Shown here in pieces: positions 50,973 through 57,845 of a stretch of 64,000 bases of DNA. The notes beneath the pieces were generated by a model, which was given only the letters and a program-made list of their open reading frames with translations, was not told the DNA's origin and did no database searches. The position numbers and the translations under genes are program-made. Each line of letters begins with the position of its first letter. The stretch's first letter is position 1. Origin of the DNA: Bacteroidales bacterium (GTDB lineage Bacteria > Bacteroidota > Bacteroidia > Bacteroidales > Muribaculaceae); assembly GCA_014800685.1 (NCBI GenBank), contig JAAVFQ010000013.1:1-64000 (forward strand). Direction: 5' to 3'.

Positions 50973-51012
50973 TCGGCGCGAAATTAGGCCATTTCTGTGA
51001 GTTCTGGGGCAT

Positions 51013-51267
51013 TTATTCCGGGCTTACTGCTGAAACGGATTTGCAGTTACTCCCCAGACGCTTCACAATCTCGTAAACACTCCGCTCACTCACGTTGTAC
51101 TGTGCAGACAAACACGCGACAATATAAGCCACTTTCTCGCCACGTTTCCGAGCTTCCCGGTATTCATCGCAGAGTCCGACATATTTGTGATCGCTCGGCC
51201 TGATTCCAGCTTTTTCAAGGCTCTCAATCAGTCCTCCGCAGATTTTAAGCGTTTCATACACTGTCAT
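51013..51267 (-). CDS. Mor/C-like helix-turn-helix protein
   Basis: 84 residues. The C-terminal half, YIVACLSAQYNVSERSVYEIVKRL (about 48-72), matches the HTH end of the Mor/C transcription activators of Mu (the pattern of Leu-x-x-Tyr-x-(I/L)-Ser-x-x-x-(V/I)-Tyr-x-I). The N-terminal domain is short and helical, and could be the dimerising part. Mor activates middle and C late transcription in Mu. It sits 40 bp upstream of the thymidylate synthase-like gene, downstream of dam. DNA targets are unknown; a structured RNA element lies just upstream. Confidence 0.55.
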   Translation of the reverse strand: MTVYETLKICGGLIESLEKAGIRPSDHKYVGLCDEYREARKRGEKVAYIVACLSAQYNVSERSVYEIVKRLGSNCKSVSAVSPE

Positions 51268-51281
51268 TCAGCATTTTTTCG

Positions 51282-51289
51282 TAAATTTG
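51282..51289 (+). promoter_or_regulatory. -7 box for the 51295-51415 RNA
   Basis: TAAATTTG fits TAnnTTTG on the plus strand; only a poor TTTC is seen near the -33 position. Confidence 0.45.
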
Positions 51290-51294
51290 CAACT

Positions 51295-51416
51295 CCTACG
51301 ACATATTAGCAACAACGCCAGCGCGACAGTCAAAGGCTTTTAGCCCCCGGCTGCGTCGTGCTGGCGTTTGTGTTTGTATGTCGTAGGAAACTGCAAATCA
51401 AGCCGGGGGCTTTTTC
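51295..51416 (+). ncRNA. Structured small RNA or attenuator between dam and the HTH gene
   Basis: Two interleaved pairings. Arms A (about 51295-51326 and 51355-51387) form an imperfect stem of about 32 bp. Arms B pair AGCCCCCGGCT (51342-51352) with AGCCGGGGGCT (51401-51411), followed by a T run (51411-51415). The order A1-B1-A2-B2 gives an H-type pseudoknot or two alternative folds. The plus strand has a -7 box and a terminator, so a transcript of about 120 nt is plausible; on the minus strand the same region lies in the leader of the HTH gene. Confidence 0.5.
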
Positions 51417-51438
51417 TGTGCCTCCACGCTGGTGTCGG

Positions 51439-52266
51439 TCAGAGTCTTGTTATCATCATGTCATTAAATTTAGCCTGATAATTCAGCGTGTTTGTGCGCT
51501 GGCGTATCTGAGCGCCATACATGGGCGCAGCTTCGCCAAAGTTATCCCCCAGCCAGTCGCAAAGCTCAACGATCTGCGACTTGTCAGAGGTGAAATAAAC
51601 CCACTTTGTACCATTCAACAGGCACAACACGTCCAGATAGTCGGTCAGCTTCCAATAATTTTCATACTGGCCGCACTCCGTTGTCAGATACGGCGGATCC
51701 AGGACAAACAGCGCACGGCTGTTGTGCCGTTCTCGCTCGAATAATTCCCGGTAGTCCATGTGCACCACTTCTAAACCATCCAGATAGCCGCCACACTCAT
51801 ACGCGCCCGGTCTTACTCGGTTATACATCGTATGCTTGCACAGTTCCTCCAGACTGGTGACCCATTTTCCGGAAAACAACACATTGCGGCCTATTGTCAG
51901 AATATCGACGTAACCGTCGCGCTGCTCATACTCCTGGACGATTGCCAACACTTCGGCACGCTGGCAGGGCGTGAGGCGCTGGTTCGGCTCAACACCGGTT
52001 AAACGCTCTTTAATGGCTCTTAAAATCTCGTTGGTCTGATCGACGGCTGCCAGCCTGTCAATATAGCGGTCAAAGTCATTATAAACGACCCGACAGCCCG
52101 GCAACACATGTTTTGCCGTATGCGACAACAGCCCGGACCCTCCGAAAAGGTCCACCACCGTGTCAACATCACCGGCGACCTGATCCAGCACTTCGGTGAA
52201 GTCCCGGAGAAAATAACGCTTTTGCCCCATAAATGGCAGGGGCGCGCATTTGTAGTTTCTACACAT
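51439..52266 (-). CDS. dam: Dam-type DNA adenine methylase (D12 class)
   Basis: 275 residues. N-terminal PFMGQKRYFL is the AdoMet-binding start typical of Dam-like proteins. The GxG region is DLFGGSG (39-45) and the catalytic motif is DPPY (190-193). The C-terminal TFSDKSQ-like region and RTNTLNYQAKFNDMMITR end complete the fold. The target sequence is not predictable from this alone; GATC is the common case. As in Mu, where Dam sites control mom, methylation could regulate neighbouring genes or protect phage DNA. It may be co-transcribed with the HTH and thymidylate synthase-like genes. Confidence 0.85.
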   Translation of the reverse strand: MCRNYKCAPLPFMGQKRYFLRDFTEVLDQVAGDVDTVVDLFGGSGLLSHTAKHVLPGCRVVYNDFDRYIDRLAAVDQTNEILRAIKERLTGVEPNQRLTPCQRAEVLAIVQEYEQRDGYVDILTIGRNVLFSGKWVTSLEELCKHTMYNRVRPGAYECGGYLDGLEVVHMDYRELFERERHNSRALFVLDPPYLTTECGQYENYWKLTDYLDVLCLLNGTKWVYFTSDKSQIVELCDWLGDNFGEAAPMYGAQIRQRTNTLNYQAKFNDMMITRL

Positions 52267-52304
52267 TCAGCATACTTCTATGTTTGCTATTTTTTTCTAA
52301 ATTG

Positions 52305-52336
52305 TTTGGTGCTATTTCATAAATTTACTATCTTTG
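52305..52336 (+). promoter_or_regulatory. Bacteroidetes promoter for the 52343-52470 small RNA
   Basis: TTTG (52305-52308), a 20-bp gap, then TATCTTTG (52329-52336). Confidence 0.6.
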
Positions 52337-52342
52337 CAATGT

Positions 52343-52470
52343 TTTAGGGGTCGAAGATTCGCCCTTTGAAGCCAATGAGTTTCGTGCTGATGCGCGTACC
52401 TATGGCTTGAGTGTGAGGCTGCTCCGGCAGCCTCGCAAGAGACCATGCCAATCTTGGCCGGTCTCTTTTT
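52343..52470 (+). ncRNA. Small RNA candidate with tight hairpin and intrinsic terminator
   Basis: About 128 nt downstream of a full promoter. GAGGCTGC-TCCG-GCAGCCTC (52415-52434) is an 8-bp hairpin with a tetraloop; AGAGACC (52438-52444) pairs with GGTCTCT (52460-52466), with inner GCCA/TGGC pairs, followed by T5. No start codon frame of length fits. It lies in the only clear gap between dam and the tail fibre gene and ends exactly at the tail fibre stop. Confidence 0.6.
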
Positions 52471-54248
52471 CATTTACCGAAATTCCATTCATCATTAAAG
52501 TTTCGTAGGGTAAAAGTGGCAAGAGGCGATGCCATGTCTGAAAGTGTCATCAGCTTGCCGGGATTAGAGTTGCGTGGCCCGAATGCAATGCCAAATGGCA
52601 GTGATAGCCTACGCCACGGTTGTCCTCCTCCCGTTAGTCTGTGTTTAGACTTTATCATGTGAACGCTTTTATCTCCCCATGATACTTTTAGGAATCCATT
52701 CTTATCGCAATTTATAGTCACTAAATTTACGGCTTCCGTATTAAAATTATTATGTTTTCGCTGGCCCGGTGAGCACCAATACCGATGTTCAGTTGTAGAA
52801 AATGATACAAGGCCGGATTCTCTGTCTATGCTTATAACTTCTGAATTTCCCATAACATTCCATCCCCTACGAGTCTCAGAATGATGAGGGTGAGGACCGT
52901 CATAAAAATTTCGCTTACGAGTGAGGCGAAAAATATATGGCACTAAACCGGCGTCTAAATATTTTTGGTGCCCACAAATATAAAGATTCCGATCACGAGA
53001 CTGACACGAAAGACTATGAGAGAATGTAAGCGGCACAAGACAATTTTTCTCCCATCGATATGTTAATCCTGTTGAGGTGTCTACATAGATACGATTAGGA
53101 TACGGTGTCCGTCCACCGTTCCTTTGGGGTATGCCATAACAGGCAGCCCCATCCCAATTATCGGCAAAATCAAAACCTCCTAAACTTGCCACAAAAACTT
53201 TTTCTTCAGGAAGAAAAAAAATCTGTGGACTTCCCCCGGCTGTTTGCAATTTAATACCATTGACAATATTATTCCAAACGCCATTGAATAATATAAATTC
53301 GGTGGCTAAAACTGCGGCTTCTGCTGCTGTCTTAGCCTCAGTGGCTTTTGTAAGAGCTGAGTCAGCGTTGGTTTTGGCTGTGTTGGCAGTGGTCTGCGCC
53401 GCGCTCGCCGTTGTCTTAGCGGTGTCGGCTGCCGTCTTAGCCTCCGTGGCCTTTTGGGTCGCCGTCTGAACATCTTGCGACAACTGAGTGCCGGCGTTTC
53501 CTGGATAGGCGGTGCCCTCTGTATATCCTAAAGCAATAGGGTTGCCGGTGCACACAATGGTGCTCCCACTCCAGCGGTAAGTTTTATTTGTAGACTTATC
53601 CACATAAAGTTTGCCACTCATCGGTATTCGTCCATTGTTATCTATGAAGCCGAAAGGGTCAGCGCCTGACCAGTTGTCATAATAGACACCTTGAGCCACA
53701 CATGCAAAACGATTATATTTGCTCAGATACACCACCCGACCAATAGTGCCTGTATATGTGGACATCTTCACACTTGCTGAGCTATTTTCATCAATGCTGT
53801 CAAACTCTAAAACATCATCAAGAGCTTCAGGTAAATACTGTGATGGCACTTTCCCATTTTCTCCGATAGGTGCTTTACCGGCAAGTTGCGTTTGAATCGT
53901 TTCTATTTTTCCATCCTGTTCCCTGACAGTTTCATTAATCCGGGAAATGGATTTTTGGTGCTCTTCGTCGGTTTCCCTTAGCTCATCAATATTTTCACCC
54001 TGCTGCTCCTGCATTGAGATGAGGCGGTCAATATCTTTATTGATTTGGGCCTGCGTCTTATTGATGTTATCCACCACGATTGTATCGCATTTTCTGTTAA
54101 GAGCGTCCGGGAGGCCATTAACATCAGCCAACGGGACTTTTGAGCCTTTGTGTCTAAAGCTATCTAATACGTCAGCAAAATTATTTTCCGTTGGGTATAG
54201 CCCTTTGCGAAAAAATTTTTTTAATTGTTCAATCGTTTTTATTGCCAT
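52470..54248 (-). CDS. Tail fibre protein with coiled coil and duplicated module
   Basis: 592 residues. N-terminal region (1-130) is helical (IEQLKKFFRKGLYPTENNFADVLDSF), with coiled-coil heptads. Two copies of one module (about 150-255 and 340-430) share NWxGADxxG/NWDGAACYG, YVDxSTxxTYRW and the trailing LV/VC, and flank an Ala/Thr/Lys-rich coiled coil of 5-6 short repeats (TKATEAKTAADTAKTTA). The C-terminal 160 residues are beta-rich and unlike the rest, so they may be the receptor-binding head. It follows the collar gene by 12 bp. Confidence 0.75.
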   Translation of the reverse strand: MAIKTIEQLKKFFRKGLYPTENNFADVLDSFRHKGSKVPLADVNGLPDALNRKCDTIVVDNINKTQAQINKDIDRLISMQEQQGENIDELRETDEEHQKSISRINETVREQDGKIETIQTQLAGKAPIGENGKVPSQYLPEALDDVLEFDSIDENSSASVKMSTYTGTIGRVVYLSKYNRFACVAQGVYYDNWSGADPFGFIDNNGRIPMSGKLYVDKSTNKTYRWSGSTIVCTGNPIALGYTEGTAYPGNAGTQLSQDVQTATQKATEAKTAADTAKTTASAAQTTANTAKTNADSALTKATEAKTAAEAAVLATEFILFNGVWNNIVNGIKLQTAGGSPQIFFLPEEKVFVASLGGFDFADNWDGAACYGIPQRNGGRTPYPNRIYVDTSTGLTYRWEKNCLVPLTFSHSLSCQSRDRNLYICGHQKYLDAGLVPYIFRLTRKRNFYDGPHPHHSETRRGWNVMGNSEVISIDRESGLVSFSTTEHRYWCSPGQRKHNNFNTEAVNLVTINCDKNGFLKVSWGDKSVHMIKSKHRLTGGGQPWRRLSLPFGIAFGPRNSNPGKLMTLSDMASPLATFTLRNFNDEWNFGK

Positions 54249-54260
54249 AATCTTGAATAG

Positions 54261-55241
54261 TTATTTAGCACGCATAATGAAAGCCAACACATAATAAGGG
54301 GGACGATTTTCGTGAGCCATACCTGTGCCGCCCTTTTCTGTTGAATGTTTATAATACTGCAAGCAGGCATTGTCATAATCAGTGCTGCTGCTTCCTATAT
54401 TGCTGTTAGTTTCTATTTTATCGTAATTACCCTTTGCTTTCTTATTCCCCTCAGAGTAATAATAATCTTTAAAGGTGTGAGAATGAGGTGGCAATTCTTC
54501 TTCTGAAAGGATTACGCTTTTTACGCCACCACCTGCGCCGCGTCTGGTGTAATCGTTGTCGCTGTCATGGAGTCCGACGACAAAGCGGCCGCGCAAGTCC
54601 GGAACTCTGAAATTACCGGGAACTGTTGTGTAAGGGGTGCCGTTAGCGCTAATCGCATTATTGAAAGTTGCTCCCAATACCTTATAAAGTTCGGGATAAT
54701 CACTCTGCTTGTATTCCTGACCATTACAAAGCAGATAGCCCTCAGGCACATTTTCGCCAGCCCACATCTGTATAATGCCTAATGGGGCAGGCTGCAAGCC
54801 GGCAATTTCGGTGCGCAGCTCTGAATTTTCCCGGAGCAGATCTTTAATGGTCTTTATATCTGTAAACTCCTCCCATTTGAAATTTTCATCACCGTAACCG
54901 GGCGCAAGACTGCGGCGCGTGTATGCCTTGGGATATGTGCGGTTATTAGCTGTAACACTCACATCCTCTTGCTTAACATACATTCCGCTCCCTACGATTC
55001 CGCCTTCCCAATAAATCACCTCACCCTCCGGAACTGAGCGCGTACGTACGAATACCCAGCCCGCGTCCCGGCGTGTTTTGTCACCGTTGAGCTCACAGCC
55101 ATAAAGCACCATTTTATCGCCGGCAATATTGCCGACAATCGCGCCCAGAGCGGCAAGCTGCTGCAAGTAGTCCAGCGTTTCCGTATCAAGAGGAAAGTCC
55201 TTATTTGGCTGGTTCAAGTAGTTGCCTAATGTCTTTTGCAT
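54261..55241 (-). CDS. Phage tail collar fibre protein
   Basis: 326 residues from MQKTLGNYLNQPN, chosen over an upstream Met because the preceding gene ends at 55249. N-terminal attachment domain, then the tail collar domain starting at PAPLGIIQMWAGENVPEGYLLCNGQ, with DLRGRFVVGLHD and HSHTFKDYYY, ending PPYYVLAFIMRAK as collar proteins do. It is the connector between baseplate and tail fibre, or itself a fibre tip. No diversity-generating repeat or reverse transcriptase is adjacent. Confidence 0.85.
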   Translation of the reverse strand: MQKTLGNYLNQPNKDFPLDTETLDYLQQLAALGAIVGNIAGDKMVLYGCELNGDKTRRDAGWVFVRTRSVPEGEVIYWEGGIVGSGMYVKQEDVSVTANNRTYPKAYTRRSLAPGYGDENFKWEEFTDIKTIKDLLRENSELRTEIAGLQPAPLGIIQMWAGENVPEGYLLCNGQEYKQSDYPELYKVLGATFNNAISANGTPYTTVPGNFRVPDLRGRFVVGLHDSDNDYTRRGAGGGVKSVILSEEELPPHSHTFKDYYYSEGNKKAKGNYDKIETNSNIGSSSTDYDNACLQYYKHSTEKGGTGMAHENRPPYYVLAFIMRAK

Positions 55242-55248
55242 TGTTCTA

Positions 55249-55758
55249 TTATATGTAGTTGATAGTGTAGCGCTTTGACGCCAATTTATAAGTATTGATA
55301 ATTGCACGCATCCGGGTTTCGATTCCGGCGATTCTCAGTTCATCAGGAACGTTTACCCAAAAATCGAAGCCGCTCGTGCCACTGAAACCGTCGCGATGGA
55401 TAAGGACAGCTCCGAAATCACGACGCGGCACCATTACCCAGCGCGCCTCTTCACGGCAATAGATTATTGAAGCCTCTATCGCGCTGTTACTCTCGCCATC
55501 CTCTATCGTTATGCGTCGCAGTGAGGGGTCAAATTCATCATTTAGCACACCGCGGAGCTTACACACCTGCCCGTTATGTCTGAGACGGTAGCGGGTAGTG
55601 CTTCGATATTTCCTTAGCTCCTGTGCAAGCCGTCCCAACGGGGTAACACCGGCATATATCAGAGCACCCACCAGCGGTCGGCGCAGCCATGTTGGAAGCA
55701 CCAGCAGAGCCAGCCGCTTAATATTTATGTTGAATGTTTCATCATTCCTGCTGGTCAT
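55249..55758 (-). CDS. Baseplate-associated tail protein, hypothetical
   Basis: 169 residues. Basic N-terminus (RLALLVLPTWLRRP), followed by a beta-rich body with DEFDPSLRRITIEDGES. No domain recognised. Position between the J-like baseplate gene (17-bp overlap) and the collar gene corresponds to Mu gp48, the tail-end baseplate assembly protein. Membrane insertion of the hydrophobic N-terminal segment is unlikely in a virion. Confidence 0.55.
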   Translation of the reverse strand: MTSRNDETFNINIKRLALLVLPTWLRRPLVGALIYAGVTPLGRLAQELRKYRSTTRYRLRHNGQVCKLRGVLNDEFDPSLRRITIEDGESNSAIEASIIYCREEARWVMVPRRDFGAVLIHRDGFSGTSGFDFWVNVPDELRIAGIETRMRAIINTYKLASKRYTINYI

Positions 55759-56590
55759 AAGCTATCATTTTAACTGTTATTGCCCCGGGCTTGAAATAAC
55801 CGGCTGCCGGTGTCAGTCTTGCGTTAATTTGCGTTGGGGTGCTTTCATTGGCTGCCTTGGCTGTACTTCCGCTAAGTTCCACGATTTTAACGCCCTCTAC
55901 ATCCTGCAACCTGTCAATTAGTGCCATATTGGTATATTCGCCGTTAAAAGGCAAATTCTCGATATAGTCGCAGATAACATCACTACACGCGGTCTGCACA
56001 GTGTCGGGCTCCATCATCGCGTTATAATAGACATCGATGGTACAGTCGAATGTGTCCGCCTCCATATTCACAAGTGCTGTCCTTACGCCGGCATCCTTAA
56101 TCTCGCTTATGTAGGCTTTCAGTTGCTTCTCCTGTTCCGCTGTTAGCGGTCGGCGTTCCCCGCCACTCTCTCCGGCCACTTTTATGGTCAGCAGACTGGC
56201 ATCCTTGCTCTCCATTGCGACCGCATGTTTAACCACACGCGCGGCGGCAATATCGCCCTCGCTCATCCCGGTGGTGTCGTATGTGTCGCTGTCCTGCTCC
56301 AATTCCCTGCCAGCCATGAAGCGCAGCACCTTATCGCGGTACCATTTGGGACGGTGGGCTATCAGTTCCTCCAGTTCTGCCGTTACCTCCTCTTTGTGGC
56401 GGCTGACAAGCTGCTCAACACTCCAGGTACATACCGCCCAGACGTAAAGCAGAATATTTTCAACACTCGCAGCCCCGAATACATCGGCGAACTCAGAGCC
56501 TGGGGCAAATCCATAAAGCTCCGCCGCTGACTCGTTGCGCATAAATTGGCGTGCGATCTCGGTTTTTATCTCGGTAATGTTACGTGCCAT
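55742..56590 (-). CDS. Baseplate J-like protein (Mu gp47)
   Basis: 282 residues, MARNITEIKTEIARQF. The region about 150-260 with VKVAGESGGERRPLT, then DTFDCTIDVYYNA and the strand-rich end fits baseplate J/gp47, forming the wedge of the baseplate. Shorter than the 380 residues of Mu gp47 but with a similar start. It overlaps the next gene by 17 bp, as in a packed late operon. Confidence 0.7.
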   Translation of the reverse strand: MARNITEIKTEIARQFMRNESAAELYGFAPGSEFADVFGAASVENILLYVWAVCTWSVEQLVSRHKEEVTAELEELIAHRPKWYRDKVLRFMAGRELEQDSDTYDTTGMSEGDIAAARVVKHAVAMESKDASLLTIKVAGESGGERRPLTAEQEKQLKAYISEIKDAGVRTALVNMEADTFDCTIDVYYNAMMEPDTVQTACSDVICDYIENLPFNGEYTNMALIDRLQDVEGVKIVELSGSTAKAANESTPTQINARLTPAAGYFKPGAITVKMIAYDQQE

Positions 56591-56623
56591 TTTATTACTC
56601 GTTTAATAGCTCTTTAATGCTGT

Positions 56624-56923
56624 TTAACTCACGATAAAATCAATTTCAATGCCCATAAAGTCAATGCCGCCGTAGGGGCAAGCCGACATATCGTCCGGGC
56701 TTACTTCTGTTGCCGGCTCAACTTTATGTGCCTTGTATAGTTCGACGGTTCGTGTGTCTCCACCCTCCAACGGTCCCGGAACAGTCAAGACGCGCCCGTC
56801 CTCCAGTCTGTCGGTAATGCTTATGCCGTTAGCCTCTGCCAGTGCGAACACGGTCTCAATGTGTCCGCCCGTTTGCAGGGCAATATCAAGCAGCGTTTGT
56901 CTTTCTTTTGCGGTTGCTTTCAT
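56624..56923 (-). CDS. Tail protein X-like, LysM domain
   Basis: 99 residues. RQTLLDIALQTGGHIETVFALAEANGISITDRLEDGRVLTVPG is a LysM-type fold as in P2 gpX; the C-terminus has a loop with CPYGGIDFMGIE. In contractile phages it caps or bridges the baseplate hub. It overlaps the neighbouring gene by 4 bp. Confidence 0.7.
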   Translation of the reverse strand: MKATAKERQTLLDIALQTGGHIETVFALAEANGISITDRLEDGRVLTVPGPLEGGDTRTVELYKAHKVEPATEVSPDDMSACPYGGIDFMGIEIDFIVS

Positions 56924-57201
56924 CTCTCTATACTAATGGTTCCGTCGGCTTCCATAGTGACGCGCTCACAATCGACACCGCAACCACGCAACATCTGGCG
57001 AACGTCACCGGGCCACATTACGTCGGGCTGGCCGCCTCGGAGTCTGCCGGCTTCTCCACCTAACAAGGGATGTTCCTTAAAGTCTCCGCGCATAGTAGTG
57101 ATAACCGCTTCGGCGGTCTGCTCATCGGTGTCACCAATGGCAATGCGTCCGTGCTCTAAAAGCAGGTCGCCGGTCATACTGTCAATTAACATGCCTTTCA
57201 T
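56920..57201 (-). CDS. Mu gp46-like baseplate protein
   Basis: 93 residues. GDLLLEHGRIAIGDTDEQTAEAVITTMRGDFKEHPLLG is characteristic of the Mu gp46 / P2 gpW-like baseplate wedge family, with MLRGCGVDCERVTMEADGTISIE at the end. Coupled by 4-bp overlap to the tail X gene. Confidence 0.75.
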   Translation of the reverse strand: MKGMLIDSMTGDLLLEHGRIAIGDTDEQTAEAVITTMRGDFKEHPLLGGEAGRLRGGQPDVMWPGDVRQMLRGCGVDCERVTMEADGTISIER

Positions 57202-57209
57202 TGCTTCGC

Positions 57210-57845
57210 TTATTTTTTCGGTTGCTCATAATCGGTGCTGAAAATCTCGTAATCTTCATCGCTGACTGCGCTAATCTCAACGACCTGATAATTGGCTTCT
57301 GTCATTTGACTGAGGGAATAACTTCTAATGACAAGCCGTCCGATATTCAAAGCGTCTAAAAATTCGCTGTGAACTCTTAACGCCTCTTTTGTCTCCAGGA
57401 GCTTGCGCACCTCTCTCACTTCATTGGCCGGCCAATTATCAGCTATTTCCCCGTTTTCAACGACCTGCAAGCCCAACACGATATTGACAGCCCAATCGCC
57501 GGCGTTTATATACTCTTTCACGGTGCCGTCTCTGCCGGTGAGCGCGGTGCTTACAATCCTATGCTCCCGGCTGGCTGCCGCTACTGCATCGGCAAACGTC
57601 AGACCCTCGCCGTTTTCACGCTCCAAACGTAGTTTGCAGAGCACCCAGCGCCCCTCCCAGTATTCCGGGTCGGTGATAGGCTGCCCAATCTCATGCACTG
57701 TTATGCCGTCTCGTGAAGGACTTCTGCCTAATTCTTTGAAACGGATAAGTTTCTTTACTATATGCTGTCCCCAGCTCATAGCTGCAAGATCTATGCTTAC
57801 CGGTAATTTTTTACCTCCTAAGCTCGGTTGTGGTATTAGGCTCAT
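57210..57845 (-). CDS. DUF6046-like phage tail protein
   Basis: 211 residues, mixed helix and sheet, with INAGDWAVNIVLGLQVVENG and LIRSYSLSQMTEANYQVVEISAV. Position between the tape measure (overlap 4 bp) and gp46-like genes fits the Mu gp43-gp45 hub region and a family seen in Bacteroides Mu-like phages. Exact role unknown, likely baseplate hub. Confidence 0.55.
   Translation of the reverse strand: MSLIPQPSLGGKKLPVSIDLAAMSWGQHIVKKLIRFKELGRSPSRDGITVHEIGQPITDPEYWEGRWVLCKLRLERENGEGLTFADAVAAASREHRIVSTALTGRDGTVKEYINAGDWAVNIVLGLQVVENGEIADNWPANEVREVRKLLETKEALRVHSEFLDALNIGRLVIRSYSLSQMTEANYQVVEISAVSDEDYEIFSTDYEQPKK

Noticed and set aside
52470..55241. Diversity-generating retroelement at the tail fibre, as in some Bacteroides Mu-like phages
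   Set aside because: No reverse transcriptase, accessory protein, or A-rich template/variable repeat pair seen in the window.
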